Source: Parcubacteria group bacterium | GTDB lineage: Bacteria; Patescibacteriota; Patescibacteriia; UBA9934; GWF2-40-263 | Assembly: GCA_013204395.1 (NCBI GenBank) | Contig: JABMNZ010000013.1 | Location: forward strand, 1-53,278 | Direction: 5' to 3' | Length of the DNA stretch: 53,278 nt | Part shown: positions 31,419 to 39,709 of the stretch, piece by piece | Layout of the letters: every line of letters begins with the position of its first letter | How positions within the stretch are numbered: position 1 is the first letter of the stretch | Made by a program: the position numbers and the translations under genes | Notes under the pieces: model-generated | Databases searched by the model: none | What the model was told of the DNA's origin: nothing | The model's input: only the letters and a program-made list of their open reading frames with translations

Positions 31419-33287
31419 ATGACAATTCACGAAATCAGAACTAGTTTCCTTAATTATTTTCAAAAGCAAGCTCATGTTGTGATCCCATCAGCATCGCTTG
31501 TGCCAGATAATGACCCAACGACTTTGTTCACAGGGTCCGGAATGCAACCAATGGTCCCTTTTCTGCTTGGAGAAACCCATCCATTAGGGGTACGTGTTGC
31601 GGACTCTCAAAAATGTTTCAGGTCTCAGGATATTGACGAGGTCGGTGATAATCGACACACAACATTTTTTGAGATGCTTGGAAACTGGTCATTAGGTGAT
31701 TATTTCAAAAAAGAGCAACTCCCTTGGGTGTTTGAATGGTTAACAAAAGAAATTGGTTTAAACCCAAAAAATCTTTACGTGACCGTTTATCGGGGCAATG
31801 ATGATGTTTCTAGGGATGAGGAGTCAGTTGGACTCTGGCAGAAAATATTCTCTGATGTTGATATTGACGCGGTAGTTATTGATAATTCAGAAAAAGATGG
31901 GTTGCAGAATGGACGAATTTTTTACTACGATGACTCAAAGAACTGGTGGTCACGTTTTGGCTCACAAGAAAAAATGCCTCAAGGGGAACCAGGAGGACCT
32001 GATTCTGAAATGTTTTGGGACTTTGGGGAGAGCCTTAAACTTCACGATGCTTCTAAGTTTAGAACAGAGCCATGTCATGTGAATTGCGATTGTGGAAGAT
32101 TTTTAGAGATCGGCAATAATGTCTTCATGGAGTTCATTAAGACGGAGTCGGGCTTTGAATTCCTTCCAAAAAAGAATGTTGATTTTGGTGGTGGATTACT
32201 ACGCATAGCAGCAGCTGCTGCTAATGATCCCGACGTATTCAATACACATATATTTTCAGGAATGAAGACAGTGCTAGAGTCTCTGTCAGGGAAAGATTAT
32301 GTTGGGAACACTCATGCTTACCGAGTGATTCTTGACCACCTCAGAGCAGCGGTATTTCTCATAGGAGATGGCGTGATTCCATCAAATAAGGATCGGGGTT
32401 ATTTTTCCCGTCGCTTAATCAGACGCACTGTCCGTTTTGGTAGAAATTTGGGCATTACCGAATCATTTTGTGGAAAAGTCGGAGAACAGGTAATTAAAGA
32501 ATATTGTGATGTATACAGAAATCTTTTAGACAAGAGGGTCTTGATACTAGAAGAGCTTACTCGTGAAGAGGAGAAGTTTGTTAGGACATTGGAAAAAGGA
32601 GAAAAGGAGTTTGTAAAGATGTTTAGTGCTTCTAAATCCATTTCTGGAGAGAATGCGTTCGTTTTATATTCGACTTATGGTTTCCCGATCGAGCTAACAG
32701 AAGAAATGGCCGTGGAGCAAGGGCAGATTGTGGACCGAGAAAAATTCACTCAAGAATTTAAGAAACATCAAGATCTTTCACGTTCTGGTTCGACACAGAA
32801 ATTTGCTGGAGGTCTCGCTGATCATTCGGATGCTACCGTTCAGTTACATACCGCGACACACATGCTTCACAAAGCCCTGAGAACAGTTTTGGGGACTCAT
32901 GTTGAACAACGTGGGTCGAATATCACTCCTAAACGATTGCGCTTTGATTTTTCTTATGGTGAAAAATTAACTGATGAGCAAAAACAGCAGGTTGAAGACT
33001 TGGTGAATACAAATATAAATAAAGATTTGAATGTTCACTATGAAATTCTCAGTCTTGAAGAGGCGAAGAAAATGGGAGCCATTGGGTTGTTTGAAGATAA
33101 GTATGCTCAGATTGAGGGAAAGATTAAGGTTTATTTTATAGGTGGAGAGGCTGCAGAAGAATCGTTTAGCAGAGAAGTTTGCGGTGGTCCACACGTGAAC
33201 CAGACAAGCGAACTTGGTCACTTTAAGATAACAAAAGAGGAGTCGTGTGCCAGTGGTATTAGACGAATCAAAGCTATTCTTGACTAA
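31419..33287 (+). CDS. alaS: Alanyl-tRNA synthetase without the C-terminal domain
   Basis: AlaRS charges tRNA(Ala). The 622-residue product has the class II catalytic domain (GSGMQPMVPFLLG; CFRSQDIDEVGDNRHTTFFEMLGNWSLGDYFKKE), the tRNA-recognition region and the editing domain with HxxxH in HTATHMLHKALR and the CGGPHV zinc motif. It ends at CASGIRRIKAILD. The C-Ala (DHHA1) domain that takes many bacterial AlaRS proteins to about 870 residues is absent. This short form may be lineage-typical; it suggests reduced oligomerisation or editing cooperation. Confidence 0.95.
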   Translation: MTIHEIRTSFLNYFQKQAHVVIPSASLVPDNDPTTLFTGSGMQPMVPFLLGETHPLGVRVADSQKCFRSQDIDEVGDNRHTTFFEMLGNWSLGDYFKKEQLPWVFEWLTKEIGLNPKNLYVTVYRGNDDVSRDEESVGLWQKIFSDVDIDAVVIDNSEKDGLQNGRIFYYDDSKNWWSRFGSQEKMPQGEPGGPDSEMFWDFGESLKLHDASKFRTEPCHVNCDCGRFLEIGNNVFMEFIKTESGFEFLPKKNVDFGGGLLRIAAAAANDPDVFNTHIFSGMKTVLESLSGKDYVGNTHAYRVILDHLRAAVFLIGDGVIPSNKDRGYFSRRLIRRTVRFGRNLGITESFCGKVGEQVIKEYCDVYRNLLDKRVLILEELTREEEKFVRTLEKGEKEFVKMFSASKSISGENAFVLYSTYGFPIELTEEMAVEQGQIVDREKFTQEFKKHQDLSRSGSTQKFAGGLADHSDATVQLHTATHMLHKALRTVLGTHVEQRGSNITPKRLRFDFSYGEKLTDEQKQQVEDLVNTNINKDLNVHYEILSLEEAKKMGAIGLFEDKYAQIEGKIKVYFIGGEAAEESFSREVCGGPHVNQTSELGHFKITKEESCASGIRRIKAILD

Positions 33288-33330
33288 AATGAGCAAAAAA
33301 ACATCGACAATTTTATCCACGGATAGATCC

Positions 33331-33359
33331 TTGACAGCACAGGGGGGCGTCGGTACAAT
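33331..33359 (+). promoter_or_regulatory. Promoter of the infA-ribosomal protein-rpoA operon
   Basis: The -35 TTGACA (33331-33336) and -10 TACAAT (33354-33359) are separated by 17 bp, the best consensus promoter in the window. The infA start at 33432 leaves a leader of about 66 bases. It heads nine translation and transcription genes. Confidence 0.85.
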
Positions 33360-33431
33360 GCCGGCGCCTCAGATATTCAGATTCCTTGCTGTTTTACAGA
33401 ACGAATGCTAGAATTTCCGCTGTATTTCATT

Positions 33432-33653
33432 ATGAGTAAAGGAACAAAAGATTTCATTGAAATGAGGGGTACAGTAGAAGAACTTCTTCCTGCTGCAAAC
33501 TTCAAAATAAGATTAGAGAATGGGCAAGAAATCACTGGCCACCTCTCTGGAAAGATGCGAAAGTTCAGAATACGCATTCTTCCAGGAGATGAGGTGAAGC
33601 TGGAGATCAGCCCATATGACCTAACTAAGGGTCGAGTTGTGTATCGTTTTTGA
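33432..33653 (+). CDS. infA: Translation initiation factor IF-1
   Basis: The 73-residue product is an S1/OB-fold IF-1: [65 protein letters not shown]. It binds the A site of the 30S subunit during initiation. The frame is open to 33405, but the ATG at 33432 gives the standard start. It heads the conserved infA-rpmJ-rpsM-rpsK order. Confidence 0.97.
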   Translation: MSKGTKDFIEMRGTVEELLPAANFKIRLENGQEITGHLSGKMRKFRIRILPGDEVKLEISPYDLTKGRVVYRF

Positions 33654-33687
33654 AGCGTTACTGTGATACCGGTAACGTTTATAGATT

Positions 33688-33801
33688 ATGAAAGTAAGAG
33701 CATCAGCTAAGAAAATTTGTCGAGATTGTAAAGTCATCCGTCGGAAAGGGCGGGTGGTTGTTATTTGTAAGAATCCTCGACATAAGCAACGACAAGGTTA
33801 A
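33688..33801 (+). CDS. rpmJ: 50S ribosomal protein L36
   Basis: The 37-residue product [20 protein letters not shown] continues with [17 protein letters not shown]. It has the four zinc ligands typical of L36 (CxxC...C...H). It is too short for most ORF filters and sits in its conserved place between infA and rpsM. Confidence 0.97.
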   Translation: MKVRASAKKICRDCKVIRRKGRVVVICKNPRHKQRQG

Positions 33802-33806
33802 ACGTT

Positions 33807-34193
33807 ATGGCACGAATCGCTGGAGTAAATATTCCATCCAACAAACGTATTGTGATCGCCCTCACATATATTTATGGGGTTGGGCCCACAATCTCAAAAA
33901 AGACTTTAGCTGAGGTTGGTGTTGATGAGAATGTTCGCACAAAAGACCTGACAGAAGAGCAGGTTAATGCCATACGCACCTTGCTTGAGAAAAATCACCG
34001 TCTCGAGGGTGATCTTAAACGAGATACTTTTTCACACATAAAACATCTAAAAGAAACTGGTTCTTTTCGCGGAACTAGACACTCTAAGCGTCTCCCCGCA
34101 CGTGGACAGCGTACAAAGAGTAACTCACGGACGGTTCGTGGCAACGTGCGTCGCACAACTGGTAGTGGACGCAGAGCCCTTACTAAGACTTAG
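33807..34193 (+). CDS. rpsM: 30S ribosomal protein S13
   Basis: The 128-residue product starts [21 protein letters not shown], with the helix-two-turn-helix GVGPTISKK and the basic C-terminus [25 protein letters not shown]13 sits in the 30S head and forms bridges with the 50S subunit. It begins 5 bases after rpmJ. Confidence 0.97.
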   Translation: MARIAGVNIPSNKRIVIALTYIYGVGPTISKKTLAEVGVDENVRTKDLTEEQVNAIRTLLEKNHRLEGDLKRDTFSHIKHLKETGSFRGTRHSKRLPARGQRTKSNSRTVRGNVRRTTGSGRRALTKT

Positions 34194-34198
34194 ACCTT

Positions 34199-34597
34199 AT
34201 GGCTGAACAGAAAAAATCAAAAAGTCGTTCAAAGAAAAAGACAGTGCGTCAGGTGTCGCAAGGTTGTGTTTATATTCAAGCAACTTATAACAACACCATT
34301 GTGACAATAACTGACTTAACTGGAAATACTCTAGGGTGGTCTAGTGCTGGTAATTGTGGTTTCAAAGGACCTAAGAAATCTACTCCGTATGCCGCAAGTA
34401 TTATTGTTAAAAAAGTAGCTGAACGAGTAAAAGAAACTGGAATCAAGGAACTTAATGTTTTTGTAAAAGGAGTTGGGTCAGGACGTGATTCAGCTGTACG
34501 TGCCCTGAATGCTAATGGCTTCCACGTGCTTTCAATCAAAGATGTGACACCTCTGCCTCATAATGGTTGTCGTGCACCTAAACCAAGACGTGTCTAG
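34199..34597 (+). CDS. rpsK: 30S ribosomal protein S11
   Basis: The 132-residue product has a lysine-rich N-terminus and the conserved core: [51 protein letters not shown] and the C-terminal [19 protein letters not shown]11 is part of the 30S platform near the mRNA exit. There is no Shine-Dalgarno before the ATG. Confidence 0.97.
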   Translation: MAEQKKSKSRSKKKTVRQVSQGCVYIQATYNNTIVTITDLTGNTLGWSSAGNCGFKGPKKSTPYAASIIVKKVAERVKETGIKELNVFVKGVGSGRDSAVRALNANGFHVLSIKDVTPLPHNGCRAPKPRRV

Positions 34598-34599
34598 AT

Positions 34600-35214
34600 A
34601 TGGCTCGCGATAGAACAAATATTGTAAAGCGCTCACGCCGTCTTGGAATTACTCTCGGAAAGGAAAAGTATGTTCGTCGTCGTGCATACCCACCGGGAAT
34701 ACATGGTCCAAAGCAGATGAGACGCCGTCCTCGAATGAGTGCCTATGGTGAGCAGCTTCAGGAGAAGCAAAAAGCTCGAGCCATTTATGGTGTTATGGAG
34801 CGTCAGTTTCGTAATTACTTTGAAAAGGCATCTCGAAAAGAGGGGAATACTGGTCAAAGCATGATTATTGCTCTTGAGCTTCGATTGGACAATGTTATAT
34901 TCAGACTTGGATTTGCTCGAACTCGACGACAAGCAAGGCAAATGGTTAACCACGGCTTCATTCTTGTGAATGGCGATCGTGTAGACATCCCTTCTTATAC
35001 CGTGTCTATTGGAGATGAGATCTCTATCAAAGAATCAAAGAAAGAGAAGGAACTTGTAAAGATGATTCCTGAAGCAATTAACCTTGGTACATTGCCAAAG
35101 TGGATTTCTCGTGATGATAAAGTCTTTACTGGAAAAATTACTTCAAAACCTGAGGGGGAGGATCTAGACCAAGGTTTCGATCCAACACTCATCGTTGAGT
35201 TTTACTCACGATAA
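34600..35214 (+). CDS. rpsD: 30S ribosomal protein S4
   Basis: The 204-residue product has the S4 N-terminal domain (RSRRLGITLGKEKYVRRRAYPPGIHG) and the S4 RNA-binding domain (LELRLDNVIFRLGFARTRRQARQMVNHGFILVNG). S4 nucleates 30S assembly and in many bacteria represses its own operon. It begins 2 bases after rpsK with no visible ribosome-binding site. Confidence 0.97.
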   Translation: MARDRTNIVKRSRRLGITLGKEKYVRRRAYPPGIHGPKQMRRRPRMSAYGEQLQEKQKARAIYGVMERQFRNYFEKASRKEGNTGQSMIIALELRLDNVIFRLGFARTRRQARQMVNHGFILVNGDRVDIPSYTVSIGDEISIKESKKEKELVKMIPEAINLGTLPKWISRDDKVFTGKITSKPEGEDLDQGFDPTLIVEFYSR

Positions 35215-35226
35215 TCTATTTATTCT

Positions 35227-35985
35227 ATGGAAAACATTCTTCTTCCTTCACGTATCCAATATGAGGATGGTGAGCGCCCAAATGAGGGCGTGCTCATTGT
35301 AGAACCTTGTTTCCACGGATATGGAACGACTCTTGGAAACGCATTGCGTCGCGTTTTACTTTCATCACTTCCAGGTGCTGCGGTTACAGCGATGAAAATT
35401 AAGGGTGTGAATCACGAATTCCAGGCAGTTGAGGGGATTAAAGAAGATGCGCTTGAGATCATCTTGAATCTTAAGTCACTTCGCCTCAAATGTTTTTCAG
35501 ACGAACCTGTTAAGCTCACATTGTCAGTTAAAGGAGCAAGAGCTATTACTGGTGCGGACATTGCCCCAAATGCTGACGTGGAGATTGTGAATCCCGAGAT
35601 GATTATTGCGACATTGACGGACGATAGTAAGGAAATTGAGATGGAATTGACCGTTCGACGTGGTCGCGGCTATGTGCCAAGCGAAGAACGTCCAGATGAG
35701 GATAATGATCTTGGAACAATTTCTATCGATGCACTCTTCTCTCCTATTCGTAATGTTGGGTATCGTGTAGAAGACACTCGTGTTGGTGAAATTACCAACT
35801 ACGATCGTCTGATCATGAATATTGAAACAGATGGAACAATAACTCCACAAGAAGCTGTTGAGAAATCATCCAATATTCTAATTGACTATTTTTCAATTTT
35901 GACCAATAATCAGGCACCAACGGATTTTGCTGAACCCACAACACTCAATTCTTTTGACGGGCCTGTGGAATCTGAGGTTGAATAA
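35227..35985 (+). CDS. rpoA: RNA polymerase alpha subunit lacking the C-terminal domain
   Basis: The 252-residue product matches the alpha N-terminal domain throughout: FHGYGTTLGNALRRVLLSSLPGAAVTA, GVNHEFQAVEGIKEDALEIILNLK, and GYVPSEERPDEDNDLGTISIDALFSPIRNVGYRVE. That domain dimerises and holds beta and beta-prime. The protein ends in a short acidic tail (DGPVESEVE). The helix-hairpin-helix C-terminal domain that contacts UP elements and activators in most bacteria (total about 310-330 residues) is missing. Confidence 0.96.
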   Translation: MENILLPSRIQYEDGERPNEGVLIVEPCFHGYGTTLGNALRRVLLSSLPGAAVTAMKIKGVNHEFQAVEGIKEDALEIILNLKSLRLKCFSDEPVKLTLSVKGARAITGADIAPNADVEIVNPEMIIATLTDDSKEIEMELTVRRGRGYVPSEERPDEDNDLGTISIDALFSPIRNVGYRVEDTRVGEITNYDRLIMNIETDGTITPQEAVEKSSNILIDYFSILTNNQAPTDFAEPTTLNSFDGPVESEVE

Positions 35986-35991
35986 CTATTT

Positions 35992-36342
35992 ATGCGTCAC
36001 AGAAATAAAGGCATCATTTTAGGTCGAAAAAAAGCTCCTCGTGAAGCCTTGCTTCGGAATCTGGCTGCAAGTGTCATTCTTCATGAGAAGGTTCAAACTA
36101 CCGAAGCGAAGGCCAAGGCCATTCGTCCATTGGTAGAAAAAGCAATAACGTCAGGGAAACAGCCCACTCTTGCAACAAGACGTAACTTGATGAAGTTTTT
36201 CTACACAGAACATCCTGTAAAGAAAATTCTTGAAGTTCTTGGACCTCGCTATGCGTCAAGACCTGGAGGATATACTCGAATTGTAAAGATCGGACATCGA
36301 AAAAATGATGGTGCCGATATGGTACAGATTGAACTTGTTTAA
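35992..36342 (+). CDS. rplQ: 50S ribosomal protein L17
   Basis: The 116-residue product begins with MRHRNKGIILGRKKAPREALLRNLAASVILHEKVQTTEAKAK and ends with GGYTRIVKIGHRKNDGADMVQIELV, both standard for L17 near the peptide exit tunnel. It follows rpoA in the usual order. Confidence 0.97.
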   Translation: MRHRNKGIILGRKKAPREALLRNLAASVILHEKVQTTEAKAKAIRPLVEKAITSGKQPTLATRRNLMKFFYTEHPVKKILEVLGPRYASRPGGYTRIVKIGHRKNDGADMVQIELV

Positions 36343-36343
36343 T

Positions 36344-36703
36344 ATGTTGAATTCTACACGAGACATTCATACACTAGACGCAGAAGGGAAGGCTCCTGGA
36401 CGATTAGCAACGGAGATTGCCACTTTGCTTATAGGAAAGCATAAGCCTGCCTTTGCTCCGAATCTTGATATTGGCGACCATGTTCAAATTATGAATGCGG
36501 CAAAAATGGTGGTTACAGGCAAGAAGCTTTTGCAAAAAAATTACTATCATCACACAGGTTATGCAAAAGGATTGCGAACTGTGCAGATGAAAAAAGTTTG
36601 GGAGGATGATCCAGGTGAGGTATTGCGCAGAGCTGTTTCACGCATGCTTCCAAAGAACAAGCACAGAACGGAGCGTCTTAAGCGTTTGATGATCAGCAAT
36701 TAG
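36344..36703 (+). CDS. rplM: 50S ribosomal protein L13
   Basis: The 119-residue product has the L13 core: [56 protein letters not shown] and [19 protein letters not shown]. It is shorter than the 140-residue E. coli protein. I start at the ATG at 36344, one base after rplQ; the upstream extension in the ORF lies inside rplQ. Confidence 0.96.
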   Translation: MLNSTRDIHTLDAEGKAPGRLATEIATLLIGKHKPAFAPNLDIGDHVQIMNAAKMVVTGKKLLQKNYYHHTGYAKGLRTVQMKKVWEDDPGEVLRRAVSRMLPKNKHRTERLKRLMISN

Positions 36704-36707
36704 TATT

Positions 36708-37112
36708 ATGACAGAACAAGTACACAATTATCTTGAGGCTGTTGGTCGACGGAAGCGTTCTGTTGCTCGTGTGAGACTTCATCACAGTGGTTCTGGATCT
36801 ATAATGATCAATGATCGGGATCTGTCTGAATATTTTCCACTTGAAACATTGCAGCAATCTATAATGTCTCCATTAAGGGAAACTGGAACAGAGAACGTAT
36901 TCGATATCACTGTTCATACCAATGGTGGTGGTATTCATGGACAGGCTGATGCTATACGACTAGGAATTTCAAAATGTCTTGTTGAGTTTAATCCTGAGTT
37001 CAGAACTGTACTGAAGGCTCTTGGTTTTTTGACCACAGATGCTCGAAAGAGAGAGAGAAAGAAGTATGGATTACGAGGAGCTCGACGAGCACCACAATGG
37101 TCAAAACGATAA
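36708..37112 (+). CDS. rpsI: 30S ribosomal protein S9
   Basis: The 134-residue product has the S9 pattern: [58 protein letters not shown] and the basic C-terminal tail [14 protein letters not shown] that reaches the P-site tRNA. L13 and S9 are adjacent as in most bacteria. A terminator follows within 4 bases. Confidence 0.97.
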   Translation: MTEQVHNYLEAVGRRKRSVARVRLHHSGSGSIMINDRDLSEYFPLETLQQSIMSPLRETGTENVFDITVHTNGGGIHGQADAIRLGISKCLVEFNPEFRTVLKALGFLTTDARKRERKKYGLRGARRAPQWSKR

Positions 37113-37115
37113 AAG

Positions 37116-37138
37116 AAACCGCGCGAAAGCGCGGTTTT
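37116..37138 (+). terminator. Terminator of the ribosomal protein operon
   Basis: AAACCGCGC-GAAA-GCGCGGTTTT is a 9-bp stem with a stable GAAA tetraloop directly after the rpsI stop. The T-run is short, but the position is right. Confidence 0.85.
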
Positions 37139-37165
37139 GACTTTATTGTGTTTGAGTGCTTAAAT
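37137..37165 (+). promoter_or_regulatory. Promoter of the GC-rich unknown gene at 37186
   Basis: The -35 TTGACT (37137-37142) overlaps the end of the preceding terminator and is 17 bp from the -10 TTAAAT (37160-37165). An AAGGAGG Shine-Dalgarno (37172-37178) follows before the ATG at 37186. Confidence 0.6.
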
Positions 37166-37185
37166 CCGGACAAGGAGGATCGCAC

Positions 37186-38181
37186 ATGACGCATCCAGAT
37201 ACAGAAGTGACCGTACTTCACGTTGCACGTGTCTCCATTCGAGATCAGCTCACTAGCACGGCTCGTCGCAAGGAAGTCCAACCCGACTTCGACTTTGCGA
37301 GCTCACAGAACATCGCCTTGGTAGAACTCACCACAGGTGGACAGCGTGTTCCGGCCGCGGTCGGCCTGCGTACGACTCTGACGGGCGTTACGCCCACGGC
37401 TACTCGGACGACCTACAGCTGGCACGTCACACTCTCACCGTTCACCGATGGGTTGCTACGTCGACTCTTCGCGGAGAGGAACAAGACGGCAATGGCCCCA
37501 GAGGATGCGCCGCTACCCGATTTGGTCTCGGCTCGTTACGACGCTGTTGCGGCAATCGACGCTGCGCACAAGCCACTCTGTGAGCTTCGCCCTGAACACA
37601 TCGGCACTCACCTCCAGATGGTGTTTGCCATCAGGGATGACCTGACTCGATGCATGGCCTATTCGGCAAGTGAAATCGCAGCGATCAAGAGGGCGCACGA
37701 TCGGGCCAATAGGTTGAATGATGTGAAGCGTCGGACACATGCTCGTGCCCAAGAACTGTGGCAGGCTAATCACATCTTCATGTTCGGTAGACAGCTCTGG
37801 CCCATGTTCAAGAAGATTCCGGTACCTGATGTGCCGACCCTCAGGCCCGTTCCTGAGATCCCGGCTCTGGATCGGTGGACACATGACGCCGAGCACTACA
37901 TGACTCTGGGTGACGTTGTTGCTCGAGACTTTGCTCCTGTTCTGGAGAGCCTGTGGAAGGCAACGTTCGCACAGGACGATTACATCGCTGCGCAGCTCGG
38001 CAGGGCTGGATACAAGCTCGGACAACTGGATGCGACGAGAATGGGATTTGAGCCCCTGCGTCAGCTGATGGAGGGATACCGAGATGGAAGGCACATGACC
38101 ATGGTGGGATCCATGGACCTGCTGGATGATCTCGGCCCCGAACACATCGCAGCCATGACCGTGGGGGCAGCAGACGAGTAG
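37186..38181 (+). CDS. GC-rich orphan protein of unknown function
   Basis: I do not recognise this 331-residue protein. It is soluble, rich in alanine, arginine and histidine, with an N-terminal beta-rich part (TEVTVLHVARVSIRDQL; VALVELTTGGQRVPAAVGLRTTL; SWHVTLSPFTDGLL) and a helical C-terminal half. The start at 37186 is set by a perfect AAGGAGG seven bases upstream. It has its own promoter and a strong terminator (38189-38216). Third codon positions are clearly GC-richer than in the flanking ribosomal and polysaccharide genes, which suggests recent transfer or a different expression class. Confidence 0.72.
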   Translation: MTHPDTEVTVLHVARVSIRDQLTSTARRKEVQPDFDFASSQNIALVELTTGGQRVPAAVGLRTTLTGVTPTATRTTYSWHVTLSPFTDGLLRRLFAERNKTAMAPEDAPLPDLVSARYDAVAAIDAAHKPLCELRPEHIGTHLQMVFAIRDDLTRCMAYSASEIAAIKRAHDRANRLNDVKRRTHARAQELWQANHIFMFGRQLWPMFKKIPVPDVPTLRPVPEIPALDRWTHDAEHYMTLGDVVARDFAPVLESLWKATFAQDDYIAAQLGRAGYKLGQLDATRMGFEPLRQLMEGYRDGRHMTMVGSMDLLDDLGPEHIAAMTVGAADE

Positions 38182-38188
38182 GACCACT

Positions 38189-38216
38189 TCGACGAGCACG
38201 CTCTCGTCGATTTTTT
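38189..38216 (+). terminator. Terminator after the GC-rich unknown gene
   Basis: TCGACGAG-CACGCT-CTCGTCGA followed by TTTTTT is a textbook intrinsic terminator 8 bases after the stop codon. Confidence 0.88.
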
Positions 38217-38230
38217 ATTACCTTTTGTTT

Positions 38231-38269
38231 TTGCCGTGTGTGTATATTTTACCTAAAATCCTATACAAT
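38231..38269 (+). promoter_or_regulatory. Promoter region of the polysaccharide operon
   Basis: Two readings are possible: TTGCCG (38231-38236), 17 bp, TAAAAT (38254-38259); or a -10 TACAAT (38264-38269) with a poor -35. In the second case the GTG start at 38279 is 9 bases past the -10 box, as in other genes here. Confidence 0.5.
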
Positions 38270-38278
38270 GACCTCACT

Positions 38279-39709
38279 GTGACCGATCGTTTAGCGAAAA
38301 ATACATTGTATCTTACCCTCGCGTCTGTTGGACAAAAGGTGATTGCTTTTGTCTACTTTTTGTTTCTGGCACGCATAATGATGCCCGACCTGACTGGTCA
38401 GTATTTCCTTGCTGTGTCCATAACAGTGATCTTTACCGTGGTGGCAGACATGGGTATCACTCCAGTTGTTATTCGTGAAATAGCCAAAACACCTGAGAGG
38501 GCAAAAGAGCACCTGAGTCACGCGTTGGCAATGAAGATCCCGTTGATATTTATCGCCATGGTGGCGGCAACAGCCACGGGGTCCGCACTTGGATATGACG
38601 TTTCTCTTCAGCGCTTAATCACGTTTGCAACACTCATTCTTGGACTCGATGCGATTCACTTACTTTTCTATGGGGTGTTGCGAGGTTTCCAGGCACTGAA
38701 GTTTGAGTCCATCGGAATCTTCTCTGGGATGGTAGTCACCGGTACTTTTGGTGGACTTGTTCTATGGCTCTCACCATCACTAATGCTTCTTATTGCTGCA
38801 TTGCTCATGGGAAGCGTGGTAAATGTTTTTGTGAGTGGAACAAAGATTGTTCGATTGCTTGGGTGGTCCGCTCTACGTCCCAGGTGGCACAAGCGAGAGA
38901 TTTTATGGATAATGAAGACTGCATTACCATTTGCGCTAGCTTCAGTTTTTGTAAAAGTGTATTCCTACATCGATACAATTTTCATATCGAAGATGCTTGA
39001 TACAACAGCAGTGGGGATATACTCCATTGCTTATAAGTTTACTTACGCGTTTCAATTTTTGCCCCTGGCATTTGTGGCCGCGCTATATCCCGGCATGAGT
39101 GCCGTGGTGGGGAAGGATCCAAAAGCTCTAAAAAGACTTTTTAATAAGGCTGTCTGGTATATGGCTTTATTGTCTACGCCAATCGTTTTGGGTTTGTGGG
39201 CCATTGCCCCAGAGGTGGTTCAGCTTGCGGGACCAGAATATCTTGCCTCTGCAGTTGTTCTTCAGACATTAGCTTTTGTTTTGTTGCCGATCTTCCTCGA
39301 TTTTCCAATTGGATCACTTCTAAACGCGGCTGATAGACAGAGCACAAAAACAGCTATCATGGGGGTTACAATGGTTATCAACGTTGTGCTCAACTGGACA
39401 CTGATTCCAATCCTTGGTGTTCTTGGAGCAGCTTATGCAGCACTGGCAAGTTTCATATTCATGTTCCTGGCGGGTCTGTATTTTGTGAAGTCGATCATTC
39501 CTTCTTTTTCACTTTGGGGGTTTGTGAAACCAGTATTACTTATGTACACATCCGGTATTGTTATGGCGGTTGTGGTTGTTCTTCTCAAGCCATACATAGG
39601 ATGGGTTGCAGTGATTCCAGTGGGTGGGGTTGTCTACGTAGCTGGTCTCTGGGTCACTCGATCAGTTTCGATGGATGACGTTTTGCAAGTGAGAGCGTTG
39701 ATTAAATGA
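38279..39709 (+). CDS. Wzx-like polysaccharide flippase (MOP superfamily)
   Basis: The product has about 12-14 membrane segments and starts RLAKNTLYLTLASVGQKVIAFVYFLFLARIMMPDLTGQY, the typical beginning of Wzx/RfbX flippases that move undecaprenyl-linked glycans across the membrane. SYIDTIFISKMLDTTAVGIYSIAYKF is the second-half counterpart. The start is not certain: GTG at 38279 (476 residues) gives the usual N-terminus, and a TTG at 38225 would add 18 residues inside the promoter. It heads a five-gene surface glycan operon and overlaps the next gene (ATGA). Confidence 0.88.
   Translation: MTDRLAKNTLYLTLASVGQKVIAFVYFLFLARIMMPDLTGQYFLAVSITVIFTVVADMGITPVVIREIAKTPERAKEHLSHALAMKIPLIFIAMVAATATGSALGYDVSLQRLITFATLILGLDAIHLLFYGVLRGFQALKFESIGIFSGMVVTGTFGGLVLWLSPSLMLLIAALLMGSVVNVFVSGTKIVRLLGWSALRPRWHKREILWIMKTALPFALASVFVKVYSYIDTIFISKMLDTTAVGIYSIAYKFTYAFQFLPLAFVAALYPGMSAVVGKDPKALKRLFNKAVWYMALLSTPIVLGLWAIAPEVVQLAGPEYLASAVVLQTLAFVLLPIFLDFPIGSLLNAADRQSTKTAIMGVTMVINVVLNWTLIPILGVLGAAYAALASFIFMFLAGLYFVKSIIPSFSLWGFVKPVLLMYTSGIVMAVVVVLLKPYIGWVAVIPVGGVVYVAGLWVTRSVSMDDVLQVRALIK

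Noticed and set aside
37513-38199. 228-residue minus-strand open frame
   Set aside because: It is the reverse shadow of the GC-rich gene at 37186, which has a perfect Shine-Dalgarno, a promoter and a terminator on the plus strand.
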